The translations under genes and the position numbers were made by a program. Shown in pieces: positions 7,607 to 17,470 of a DNA stretch of 64,000 bases (positions are counted from its first letter, which is position 1; every line of letters starts with the position of its first letter). A model generated the notes under the pieces. It saw only the letters and a list, made by a program, of their open reading frames with translations. It was not told the DNA's origin and did not search any database. The stretch lies in NCBI GenBank assembly GCA_047602125.1, contig JASGIB010000001.1, positions 682,001 through 746,000 of the forward strand, written 5' to 3'. This DNA is from Pseudoluteimonas sp047602125. GTDB lineage: Bacteria; Pseudomonadota; Gammaproteobacteria; Xanthomonadales; Xanthomonadaceae.

Positions 7607-8806
7607 TCAGGCGAGTTCCGCGAAGAATTCGCGGAAACGCTCGAGGCCTGGTGCGAGTTGCGGCGTCGGGCAGGTGTAGCTGATGCGCAGCGCGCGCGGC
7701 TCGCCGAACGCCGAGCCCGGCACGCAGGCCACGCCCTTGCTTTCGAGCAACGCGTTGCACAGGTCGATGTCGTTGGCGATCACCTTTCCGCCGTGCGACT
7801 TGCCGAAGTAGGCGCTGACGTCCGGGAAGACGTAGAACGCGCCCTGCGGCTTCGGGCAGACGATGCCGGGGATGGCATCCATCACCGCCATCACCTGGTC
7901 GCGCTTGGCCTGGAACTCGGCGCATTTCGCCTTCGGCACGTCCTGCGGGCCAGCGAGCGCGGCGACCGCCGCCGCGGTAACGATCTCGGGGATGTTGGTG
8001 ATGTGGTTGGAATTGAGCGTGGTGACCGCCGCCGCCACCGCTTCCGGGCCGGCCATGAAGCCAACGCGCCATCCCGGCATGCCGTAGGTCTTGCTCAACG
8101 AATCGATGAAGATCACGCGGTCGCGCAGTTCCGGCCGGCTGTGCAGGAAATTGCGGTAGCCGATACCGTCGAACACCATGCGGTTGTAGATGTCGTCGGT
8201 GATCACCCATGTATCCGGGTACTTCGCGACCACGTCGGCCAGCGCGTCGATCTCGGCGGCGGTATAGGCCATGCCGGTCGGGTTGTTCGGGTTGTTGAAC
8301 AGGAACACCTTCGGCTTCTTCGCCAGCGTCGCGTCGAGCTGCGCCGGGGTGAGCTTGTAGTGCTGTTCCGGCGGGCACGGCATCCGCTCGACCTTCGCGC
8401 CGACGATGTCGGCGATGTCGAGGTAACTGGTCCAGTACGGCACCGCGAAGGCGATGGTGTCGCCTTCGTCGAGCAGCGCCTCGGCGAGGCTGTAGATGAC
8501 GTGCTTGGCGCCGATGCCGGTCGCGCAGTTCACGCGGCCGTAGCCGGTCAGGCCGATCTGCGCCATGTGTTCGATGAACGCATCGAGCAACAGGTCGCTG
8601 CCGCGGTTGCTGCCGTACTGGCCGCTGTCGTGCTCCAGCGCTTCGCGCACCGCGGCGTAGACATGCGCGCCGGGCAGGAAATTCGGAACGCCGATCGAGA
8701 AGCTGATGATGTCGCGGCCTTCGGCCTTGAGGCGTTTGGCCTTCTCGGCGACCGCCATGATGGCGCTGGGCTTGGCGCGACCGATTCGCGCGGCGAACTG
8801 AGGCAT
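7607..8806 (-). CDS. PLP-dependent class I aminotransferase
   Basis: 399-residue fold-type I aminotransferase of the aspartate/aromatic group. Key residues: the PLP-ring segment CATGIGAKHVIYSLAEAL, the NNPNNPTG motif (Asn binding PLP), ITDDIYN (Asp binding the pyridine N), and SLSKTYGMPGWRVGF with the Schiff-base Lys. The substrate carboxylate Arg is in RALRISYTC. The start at 8806 (MPQFAARIG) follows CAGGACCTCG-type sequence in the mRNA; the frame remains open 34 codons further, but that part is not family-like. The exact amino acid substrate is not resolved; aspartate or a related amino acid is the default inference. Confidence 0.9.
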   Translation of the reverse strand: MPQFAARIGRAKPSAIMAVAEKAKRLKAEGRDIISFSIGVPNFLPGAHVYAAVREALEHDSGQYGSNRGSDLLLDAFIEHMAQIGLTGYGRVNCATGIGAKHVIYSLAEALLDEGDTIAFAVPYWTSYLDIADIVGAKVERMPCPPEQHYKLTPAQLDATLAKKPKVFLFNNPNNPTGMAYTAAEIDALADVVAKYPDTWVITDDIYNRMVFDGIGYRNFLHSRPELRDRVIFIDSLSKTYGMPGWRVGFMAGPEAVAAAVTTLNSNHITNIPEIVTAAAVAALAGPQDVPKAKCAEFQAKRDQVMAVMDAIPGIVCPKPQGAFYVFPDVSAYFGKSHGGKVIANDIDLCNALLESKGVACVPGSAFGEPRALRISYTCPTPQLAPGLERFREFFAELA

Positions 8807-8926
8807 CACAGGACCTCGAACGTGGCCGCATGGCGCGGCTGGGGGTGGGGAAAGCCCCGAGATTTTAGCACCCGGCCGGAATCGCCGACCGGGCGCGCAC
8901 TGGAGCAAAAGCTCAGGCCGCGAGGG

Positions 8927-9421
8927 TCATGCCGACAAGAGCCGGTTCCACTCCGAAACGCGGTCGGCCTTCGCCGCCAGCGCGGCTTCGGCATCGCCCT
9001 CGATCTTCACCGACTTGATCGTGTCGCCCTGGCGGACGGCGTCGACCACGTCCAGGCCTTCGACCACCTTGCCGAACACGGTGTGCTTGCCGTCCAGCCA
9101 CGGCGTAGCGACGTGGGTGATGAAGAACTGGCTGCCGTTGGTGTTCGGGCCAGCGTTCGCCATCGACAGCACGCCGCGCTCGTGGCGCACGCCGTTGTTG
9201 GTCTCGTCCTCGAAGCGGTAGCCCGGGCCGCCACGGCCGGAACCCTCGGGGCAGCCGCCCTGGATCATGAAATCGGCGATGACGCGGTGGAAATTCAGGC
9301 CGTCGTAGAAGCCACGCCTGGCCAGATTGACGAAATTGGCGACGGTCAGCGGCGCCTTGTCGGGATACAGCTCGAGCTTGATCGGGCCGCGGTCGGTGTC
9401 GAAGGTGGCGAACAGGGACAT
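8927..9421 (-). CDS. ppiB: Peptidyl-prolyl cis-trans isomerase (cyclophilin)
   Basis: 164-residue cytosolic cyclophilin that speeds proline isomerisation during protein folding. It lacks a signal peptide, which favours PpiB over the periplasmic PpiA. Active-site signatures are complete: FHRVIADFMIQGGCPEG (catalytic Arg, residues about 40-56), NTNGSQFFIT (near 93) and WLDGKHTVFGKVVEG (near 108-122). It is transcribed away from typA; the intergenic stretch on its 5' side also holds the typA promoter. Confidence 0.95.
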   Translation of the reverse strand: MSLFATFDTDRGPIKLELYPDKAPLTVANFVNLARRGFYDGLNFHRVIADFMIQGGCPEGSGRGGPGYRFEDETNNGVRHERGVLSMANAGPNTNGSQFFITHVATPWLDGKHTVFGKVVEGLDVVDAVRQGDTIKSVKIEGDAEAALAAKADRVSEWNRLLSA

Positions 9422-9467
9422 GGGGGTTTCCTGCAGGTTCTGGCGGGCGTCTGGCGCCGGGGCCGGC

Positions 9468-9473
9468 TATAAT
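9468..9473 (+). promoter_or_regulatory. Consensus -10 element, probable typA promoter
   Basis: A perfect TATAAT lies 61 bp before the typA start codon in otherwise GC-rich DNA. No good -35 box is visible at 16-18 bp upstream. The call rests on the -10 and its position. Confidence 0.55.
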
Positions 9474-9534
9474 ACGCGCCTCCCCTTCCCCACTTCGCGC
9501 CGGCTGTCCTCAGCTCCGCGGCGCCTCCTTTGTC

Positions 9535-11376
<1,842 letters not shown>

Positions 11377-11413
11377 GGTCGACGCGATGCCCGGCAACGA
11401 GTAGCCTCGCCGG

Positions 11414-11911
11414 ATGCACGACCAGCCCGACCAGCCGCAGGACGATCCGCACGGGCACTACAACCCGGATCCGCACGCGCATCCGGGCCTGCACGTCATC
11501 GCGGTTTTCGAGGCCTGCAAGGGACTGCTCGCGTGGCTGGCCGCCAGCGGGCTCGCGTTGATCGGCCCGGCGCCGCTGCAGCGCTGGGTAGAACTGCTGA
11601 TCGCGCGCTTCCAGCTCGATCCCGAACATGGCGCGATGGCGTGGCTGGCGAATGCCATCCGCCCCGGCACCGTGCACCTCGCCGCGGCGATCGTCGCGGT
11701 CTACGGCGCGCTGCACATCCTTGAAGGCTGGGGCCTGTGGCGGGCCAGGGCCTGGGCCTCGTGGCTGGGTTGCATCACCGCAGCGCTGTACCTGCCCTTC
11801 GACATCTACGCCTTCGCGCGCCACCACCACTGGATGGAAGGCGTGGTGGTCGCGGTGAACCTGCTGGTGGTCTGGGTGCTCGCGCGCGACCTGCTCAAGC
11901 GCAAGCGGTGA
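11414..11911 (+). CDS. DUF2127 membrane protein
   Basis: 165-residue predicted integral membrane protein. It opens with a His/Asp/Pro-rich soluble tail (HGHYNPDPHAHPGLH, residues 13-27), then GLHVIAVFEACKGLLAWLA, typical of DUF2127. Hydrophobic segments lie near residues 28-50, 88-108, 112-132 and 137-157, with the conserved LHILEGWGLWRARAWA loop. Function of the family is unknown. The His-rich tail could bind metal, but that is only a guess. It follows typA by 37 bp on the same strand and may be read from the typA transcript. Confidence 0.8.
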   Translation: MHDQPDQPQDDPHGHYNPDPHAHPGLHVIAVFEACKGLLAWLAASGLALIGPAPLQRWVELLIARFQLDPEHGAMAWLANAIRPGTVHLAAAIVAVYGALHILEGWGLWRARAWASWLGCITAALYLPFDIYAFARHHHWMEGVVVAVNLLVVWVLARDLLKRKR

Positions 11912-11918
11912 GGCGCGC

Positions 11919-13304
11919 TCAGGCGCGGGCGACGATCCCGCGCTTGCGCACCACCAGCATCGCCAGTTCCAGCGCCTGCTCGTAGTTGAGGCGCGGATCG
12001 ACGGTCGAACGGTAGGCGCGCTCGAGGTCGGCATCGGTCAGGTCTCGCGCGCCGCCGGTGCATTCGGTCACGTCCTCGCCGGTGAGTTCGAGGTGCACGC
12101 CGCCCAGGCGCGTGCCCGCAGCCGCATGCAGGTCGAACGCGGTTTCCAGTTCGGCGCGGATGTTGCCGAAGCGCCGCGTCTTGTAGCCGTTGGCGCTGGT
12201 CTCGGTGTTGCCGTGCATCGGATCGCAGACCCAGAGCACGCGGCGACCGGCGCGCTTCACCGCGTCGAGCAAAGCGGGCAACTTCGCTGCGATGTTCGCC
12301 GCGCCCATGCGATGGATCAGGGTGAGGCGGCCCGGCTCGTCGTCCGGATTGAGCACGTCGACAAGGCGCAGCAGTTGCTCCGGCGAAACCGACGGCCCGA
12401 CCTTCAGCGCGACCGGGTTGCGGATTCCGCGGAAATACTCGACGTGCGCGCCATCGAGCGCGGCGGTGCGCATGCCGATCCACGGGAAGTGCGTGGACAG
12501 GTTGAACCAGCCCCATTGCCGCGGCACCTGCCGCGTCTGCGCTTCCTCGTACGGCAACAGCAAGGCTTCGTGCGATGTGTAGAAATCGACCCGGTTGAGG
12601 TTGTGGACCTCGCTGCCGGAAATGGTTTCCATGAAGCGCACCGCGTCGCCGATGCCGGCGACGATGCGGTGGTATTCGTCGGCGAGCGGCGAATGCTGGA
12701 CCCAGCCGAGGTCCCAGTATTCGGGGTGGTGCAGGTCGGCGAAGCCGCCGTCGATCAGCGAACGCACGAAGTTCATCGTCATCGCCGAGCGCGCATGCGC
12801 CTTCACCATCAGGCGCGGATCGGGCGTGCGCGCCCGCATGTCGAATTCGGGACCGTTGACGATGTCGCCGCGATAGCACGGCAACGCCACGCCGTCGCGG
12901 GTTTCGACATCGGCCGAACGCGGCTTCGCGTACTGGCCGGCGAAGCGACCGACGCGCACCACCGGCAGGCGCAAGCCGTGGACGAGCACGAGGCTCATCT
13001 GCAGCAGCACCTTCAGGCGGTTGCTGATCACGCCGGGCGTGCATTCGACGAAGCGCTCGGCGCAGTCGCCGCCCTGCAACAGGAAACGCCGTCCTTCCTG
13101 CGCCTCGGCGACCTGCCGCTTCAACGACAGGATTTCCCACGACGTCACCAGCGGGGGCAACGCGCGCAGTTCGTCCTGCACGCCGGCCAGCGCCGCGGCA
13201 TCGGGATATTGCGGTTGCTGCAGGGCCGGCCGCGTGCGCCAGCTGTCCGGCGCCCAGCCTTCGGGCAGGTTGACCGGCTGCAGGTTGTGTTCGGGAAGGC
13301 TCAT
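11919..13304 (-). CDS. 3-deoxy-7-phosphoheptulonate synthase, class II
   Basis: 461-residue DAHP synthase of the plant-like class II, which condenses PEP and erythrose 4-phosphate at the entry of the shikimate pathway. Motifs: WRTRPALQQPQYPD near the N-terminus, LLQGGDCAERF (metal-binding Cys), AGQYAKPRSAD, GMRTAALDGAHVEYFRGI, VLWVCDPMHGNT (metal His) and GVHLELTGEDVTECTGG (metal Glu). All family metal ligands are present. The start at 13304 (MSLPEHNLQP) replaces an unconserved eight-residue upstream extension. Feedback behaviour cannot be read from the sequence. Confidence 0.94.
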   Translation of the reverse strand: MSLPEHNLQPVNLPEGWAPDSWRTRPALQQPQYPDAAALAGVQDELRALPPLVTSWEILSLKRQVAEAQEGRRFLLQGGDCAERFVECTPGVISNRLKVLLQMSLVLVHGLRLPVVRVGRFAGQYAKPRSADVETRDGVALPCYRGDIVNGPEFDMRARTPDPRLMVKAHARSAMTMNFVRSLIDGGFADLHHPEYWDLGWVQHSPLADEYHRIVAGIGDAVRFMETISGSEVHNLNRVDFYTSHEALLLPYEEAQTRQVPRQWGWFNLSTHFPWIGMRTAALDGAHVEYFRGIRNPVALKVGPSVSPEQLLRLVDVLNPDDEPGRLTLIHRMGAANIAAKLPALLDAVKRAGRRVLWVCDPMHGNTETSANGYKTRRFGNIRAELETAFDLHAAAGTRLGGVHLELTGEDVTECTGGARDLTDADLERAYRSTVDPRLNYEQALELAMLVVRKRGIVARA

Positions 13305-13379
13305 CTTCGGGATCGTGCGGCAACGCAAGGCATCATCCGCAGCCGGATTGCCGACTGCAAGCGTGGCGCGCGCATGCGT

Positions 13380-13877
13380 TCAGCGCCGGCGGAACCCGGC
13401 CAGCAACGCCCAGGCCGCGAGCGCGATGAACCACAGCAGGCACCACATCGGCATGCTCAGCCCGAGGAATTGCCAGTTGATGTTGCTGCAATCGCCATCG
13501 GCCATCAGTACCTTGCGCGCGACGCCGAGCCAGGATTGCCGTTCGAGCATGAAATTCAGGCCGGGGCCGCAACTGGGCATTTCCGGCGGGAACAACTGCA
13601 CCCAGGAATGGCGGCCCGCATAACCGATGCCCACGATCGCCGGCACCAGCGCCAGCAACGACCAGACCTTGCGCGCGCGCGGGGAACGCGGCGCGGCGAG
13701 CCCGCCGACGAGGAATACCAGTCCCAGCGCGGCGAAGGCGATGCGCTGGAAGATGCAGAACGGGCACGGCAGGATCCGCAGGTGGAACTGCACGTAGAAC
13801 GCGTAGCCGAGCAACGCGGCGCAGCAGGCGAAGCCGAACAGGAACTGCTTGCGGAAGCTCCAGTGGAAAGGATTCAC
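13380..13877 (-). CDS. dsbB: Disulfide bond formation protein B
   Basis: 165-residue inner-membrane protein that reoxidises periplasmic DsbA and passes electrons to quinone. It has four hydrophobic segments, the first periplasmic-loop pair CPFC (residues 38-41) followed by FQRIAFAALGL, and the second loop with two further cysteines (PSCGPGLNF and DGDCSNINW). All four redox cysteines are present. The predicted start is GTG at 13877, with only a weak ribosome site. Confidence 0.94.
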   Translation of the reverse strand: MNPFHWSFRKQFLFGFACCAALLGYAFYVQFHLRILPCPFCIFQRIAFAALGLVFLVGGLAAPRSPRARKVWSLLALVPAIVGIGYAGRHSWVQLFPPEMPSCGPGLNFMLERQSWLGVARKVLMADGDCSNINWQFLGLSMPMWCLLWFIALAAWALLAGFRRR

Positions 13878-13931
13878 GTGCGAACTCGCTTGCGGATGAT
13901 GCGGGGATTATCGCGCGCGCCGGCCTCGACG

Positions 13932-13958
13932 AAAAACCCCGGCGCCTGGCCGGGGTTT
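13932..13958 (-). terminator. Intrinsic terminator of the ribosomal superoperon
   Basis: Perfect 9-bp stem AAACCCCGG (13934-13942) and CCGGGGTTT (13950-13958); on the minus strand it is followed by TTTTTC. It lies 23 bp after the rplQ stop codon and closes the alpha operon. Confidence 0.9.
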
Positions 13959-13981
13959 CGTGGTGCAGTTCGGGTCGGGCC

Positions 13982-14365
13982 TCAGTCGGCGTCGACGGCC
14001 GAAACGTCGGGGCGGTCGACCAGTTCCACGTAGGCCATCGGCGCGTTGTCGCCGGCGCGGAAGCCGCACTTGAGGATGCGCAGGTAACCGCCCGGGCGGG
14101 TGGCGTAGCGCGGGCCGAGTTCGACGAAGAGCTTGCCCACGGCCTGCTTGTCGCGCAGGCGCGAGAACGCGAGGCGGCGGTTGGCGACGCCGTCGACCTT
14201 GCCGAGGGTGATCAGCGGCTCGGCGACGCGGCGCAGTTCCTTGGCCTTCGGCAGCGTGGTGCGGATGAGTTCGTGCTTGATCAGCGAGGCGGCCATGTTC
14301 GAGAACATCGCGTCGCGATGCGAACTGGTGCGGCTGAACTTGCGTCCGGATTTCTGGTGGCGCAT
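13982..14365 (-). CDS. rplQ: 50S ribosomal protein L17
   Basis: 127-residue L17, which sits near the peptide exit on the large subunit. The N-terminus MRHQKSGRKFSRTSSHR and the segment SLIKHELIRTTLPKAKELRR are the family hallmarks, and the C-terminus ends in a short acidic tail after MAYVELVDRP. It is the last gene of the alpha operon. It is unusually far (309 bp) from rpoA, whereas most genes here are separated by under 60 bp. Confidence 0.97.
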   Translation of the reverse strand: MRHQKSGRKFSRTSSHRDAMFSNMAASLIKHELIRTTLPKAKELRRVAEPLITLGKVDGVANRRLAFSRLRDKQAVGKLFVELGPRYATRPGGYLRILKCGFRAGDNAPMAYVELVDRPDVSAVDAD

Positions 14366-14674
14366 GGCTTGGATTCCTGTGAATGCTGGAGCTGTTGGAT
14401 TTCGCTGTCGCCGTCGTGGCGTTGTGCTCGCTGTTCCGAGCAGGCGGGCTACGCTGGCCCTGGCCGGAATTCCGTTCCCGACGCGCCGCGAACTGGGTTC
14501 GTCGGCTGTGACGCTTTGTATTTCGTCCTAGAACATCAACTGCTTGGAGCCGCGGCTTGCGCCGCGTTTGCACCCCTGCCCTCGCGCGCAGCGCTCGGGC
14601 GTTCTACCCAGCCCTCGCGCACAGCGCTCGGGCATTCGGTCGTGCGCGAGCCAGTGGCTCGCACACGCACGACC
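14366..14674 (-). promoter_or_regulatory. rpoA-rplQ spacer with hairpins and a tandem repeat
   Basis: No supportable ORF. Contents in transcript order: an 11-bp hairpin with one mismatch right after rpoA (14641-14667, core GCGAGCC/GGCTCGC); a direct repeat of 26 bp with two mismatches (14612-14637 and 14579-14604, core CAGCGCTCGGGC); and a perfect hairpin CGCGGC-TTGC-GCCGCG (14551-14566). The role is unknown; mRNA processing or stabilisation between rpoA and rplQ is possible. Confidence 0.6.
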
Positions 14675-15673
14675 TCACCCCATCATCCCGTGGGACGCGA
14701 TGCCGGCCGGCGGCCAGTTCTCGAGCTTCATGCCGAGCGAAAGGCCGCGCGAGGCGAGCACTTCCTTGATCTCGGTGAGCGACTTCTTGCCGAGGTTCGG
14801 CGTCTTCAGCAGCTCGACTTCGGTCTTCTGGATCAGGTCGCCGATGTAGTAGATGCTCTCGGCCTTGAGGCAGTTGGCCGAACGCACGGTCAGCTCGAGG
14901 TCGTCGATCGGGCGCAGCAGCATCGGGTCGACGCCCGAAGCCGCCGGCTTCGCCGCGCCGCGCTCGCGGTGGGTGAAGTCGCCGAACACGCTGAGCTGTT
15001 CGCTGAGGATGTCGGCGGCGGTGCGCACGGCTTCCTCGGCGTCGATGGTGCCGTTGGTCTCGATGTCCAGGACCAGCTTGTCGAGGTCGGTGCGCTGCTC
15101 GACGCGCGCGGCCTCGACTTCGTACGCCACGCGGCGCACCGGCGAGAACGAGGCGTCCAGCATCAGGCGGCCGATCGCGCGGGTTTCCTCGTCGGGGCGG
15201 CGGCGGGCGGCGGCCGGCTGGTAGCCGAAACCGCGCTCGATCTTGAGCCGCATGTCGAGGGTCGCGTCCTTGGTCAGGTGCGCGATCACGTGGTCGGGGT
15301 TCAGGATCTCGACGTTGTGGTCGGTCTTGATGTCGCCGGCGGTGACGACGCCCGGGCCCTGTTTGGTCAGGCTCAGGGTGGAGCTGTCGCCGGTGCCCAT
15401 GCGGATGGCAACGTCCTTGAGGTTCAGCAGCACTTCCAGCACGTCTTCCTGCAGGCCTTCGATGGTGCTGTATTCGTGCAGCACGCCGTCGATGTCGACC
15501 TCGGTGATGGCGTAGCCGGGGATCGAGGACAGCAGTACGCGGCGCAAGGCATTGCCGAGGGTGTGGCCATAGCCACGCTCCAGCGGCTCGATCACGACCT
15601 TGGCGCGGTTGCCGGCGATACGCTCGATCTGGGGGGCCTTGGGACGCAGGACCTGGTTGGCGGTAACCGTCAT
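14675..15673 (-). CDS. rpoA: RNA polymerase subunit alpha
   Basis: 332-residue alpha subunit. The N-terminal domain (about 1-235) nucleates core assembly: VIEPLERGYGHTLGNALRRVLLSS is the dimerisation/assembly helix region near residues 30-53. The C-terminal domain (about 250-325) contacts UP elements and activators: LELTVRSANCLKAESIYYIG and LGKKSLTEIKEVLASRGLSLG. The start at 15673 (MTVTANQVLRP) follows AGGAG; the in-frame ATG 17 codons upstream is unlikely. It lies 57 bp after rpsD. Confidence 0.98.
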   Translation of the reverse strand: MTVTANQVLRPKAPQIERIAGNRAKVVIEPLERGYGHTLGNALRRVLLSSIPGYAITEVDIDGVLHEYSTIEGLQEDVLEVLLNLKDVAIRMGTGDSSTLSLTKQGPGVVTAGDIKTDHNVEILNPDHVIAHLTKDATLDMRLKIERGFGYQPAAARRRPDEETRAIGRLMLDASFSPVRRVAYEVEAARVEQRTDLDKLVLDIETNGTIDAEEAVRTAADILSEQLSVFGDFTHRERGAAKPAASGVDPMLLRPIDDLELTVRSANCLKAESIYYIGDLIQKTEVELLKTPNLGKKSLTEIKEVLASRGLSLGMKLENWPPAGIASHGMMG

Positions 15674-15730
15674 TCGTGGGGTCTCCTGATGCACCCGGTT
15701 CATGACGCCGGGCGCGTGACGCAAAGAAAA

Positions 15731-16360
<630 letters not shown>

Positions 16361-16379
16361 GTTCTATTGCTCCCCGGCG

Positions 16380-16775
16380 TCAGACGCGACGCTTCTTCGG
16401 CGGACGGCACCCGTTGTGCGGGATCGGCGTCACGTCGATGATGTTGGTGATCTTGTAGCCGGCGTTGTTGAGCGAACGCACGGCCGACTCGCGGCCCGGA
16501 CCCGGACCCTTGATGCGCACTTCCAGCGACTTCACGCCGTAGTCGAGCGCGGCCTTGCCGGCCTTCTCGGCGGCGACCTGCGCGGCGAACGGGGTCGACT
16601 TGCGCGAACCGCGGAAACCCGCGCCGCCCGAAGTCGCCCACGACAGCGCGTTGCCCTGGCGGTCGGTGATGGTGATGATGGTGTTGTTGAAGGACGCGTG
16701 GACGTGCGCGATGCCGTCGGTGATGACGCGCTTGACCTTCTTCTTGGTCTTGTTGGCAGCTGCCGGCTTGGCCAT
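16380..16775 (-). CDS. rpsK: 30S ribosomal protein S11
   Basis: 131-residue S11 of the small-subunit platform near the mRNA exit. A Lys/Ala-rich N-terminus is followed by HVHASFNNTIITITDRQGNA, AWATSGGAGFRGSRKSTPFA and the C-terminal TPIPHNGCRPPKKRRV signature. It lies 12 bp after rpsM in the alpha operon. Confidence 0.98.
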   Translation of the reverse strand: MAKPAAANKTKKKVKRVITDGIAHVHASFNNTIITITDRQGNALSWATSGGAGFRGSRKSTPFAAQVAAEKAGKAALDYGVKSLEVRIKGPGPGRESAVRSLNNAGYKITNIIDVTPIPHNGCRPPKKRRV

Positions 16776-16787
16776 GGTCTGGGTTCC

Positions 16788-17144
16788 TTACTTCTTGATG
16801 GCCTTGCGCGGGCCCTTGCGGGTGCGCGCGTTGGTCCGGGTGCGCTGGCCGCGCAGCGGCAGGCCGCGACGGTGGCGCAGGCCGCGATAGCAGGCCAGGT
16901 CCATCAGGCGCTTGATCGCCACGCCGACTTCGCGGCGCAGGTCGCCCTCGACCACGTACTTGCCGACCTCGGCGCGCAGCGCCTCGACTTGCGGCTCCGA
17001 CAGGTCGCGGATCTTGGTGTTCGACGGCACACCCGCCGCTTCGCAGACCTTCTGCGAACGGGTGCGGCCGATGCCGTAAATGCTTTGCAGGCCGACCCAG
17101 ACGTGCTTCTGGGCAGGCAGGTTGACGCCCGCAATACGCGCCAT
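16788..17144 (-). CDS. rpsM: 30S ribosomal protein S13
   Basis: 118-residue S13 of the 30S head, contacting the P-site tRNA and the 50S bridge. It begins MARIAGVNLPAQKHVWVGLQ and has SIYGIGRTRSQKVCEAAGV and the basic tail RGQRTRTNARTRKGPRKAIKK. It is the first gene of the alpha operon. The frame is open far upstream, but the start at 17144 matches the family exactly. A 326-bp non-coding leader precedes it, with a -10-like TAAAAT and several hairpins. Confidence 0.98.
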   Translation of the reverse strand: MARIAGVNLPAQKHVWVGLQSIYGIGRTRSQKVCEAAGVPSNTKIRDLSEPQVEALRAEVGKYVVEGDLRREVGVAIKRLMDLACYRGLRHRRGLPLRGQRTRTNARTRKGPRKAIKK

Positions 17145-17470
17145 GGCGCAATCTCCAACTGGTTGGGCCGCCGGACCAGCAGTCCGGCGAAGTGAACTCG
17201 CGATTTTAAGCCATGTCCCGGGTTGTTTGGAAGCCCGGCCCCGAGGGACCGAACCCGGCATGGGGAGTGTGCCCATGCTCCGGCGACTGAACCCGGCTGG
17301 TCGGGCGCCTCGCGGCGCCTTTCCGCCCCTCGCCACTCCAGCGCGGGGCCAAGCCTGGTTCCACCCGTGCGCGGGACTGCCGCCCGTGTCGCCCATCGTG
17401 CCCACCGGGGCTAGAGGCCCGGCCAGGCGTTGAATTCTTCCTCTACCGGCGGGTCGAGACCCGCCCTGCT
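17145..17470 (-). promoter_or_regulatory. secY-rpsM spacer: alpha operon leader, no rpmJ
   Basis: No L36 (rpmJ) frame and no other supportable ORF in either direction. In transcript order it holds: hairpin GGCGGGT-CTCG-ACCCGCC (17448-17465) just after secY; GGCGCC-GCGA-GGCGCC (17304-17319); GCATGGG/CCCATGC (17258-17278); a -10-like TAAAAT (minus strand of 17203-17208) with no clear -35; and CCGGAC/GTCCGG (17171-17187) close to the rpsM start. The last hairpin is where S4 feedback control acts in E. coli, but sequence alone does not prove that role here. Confidence 0.6.

Noticed and set aside
17145..17470. Possible rpmJ (L36) between secY and rpsM
   Set aside because: Reading all frames of the gap gives no short Cys/His-containing basic peptide resembling L36.
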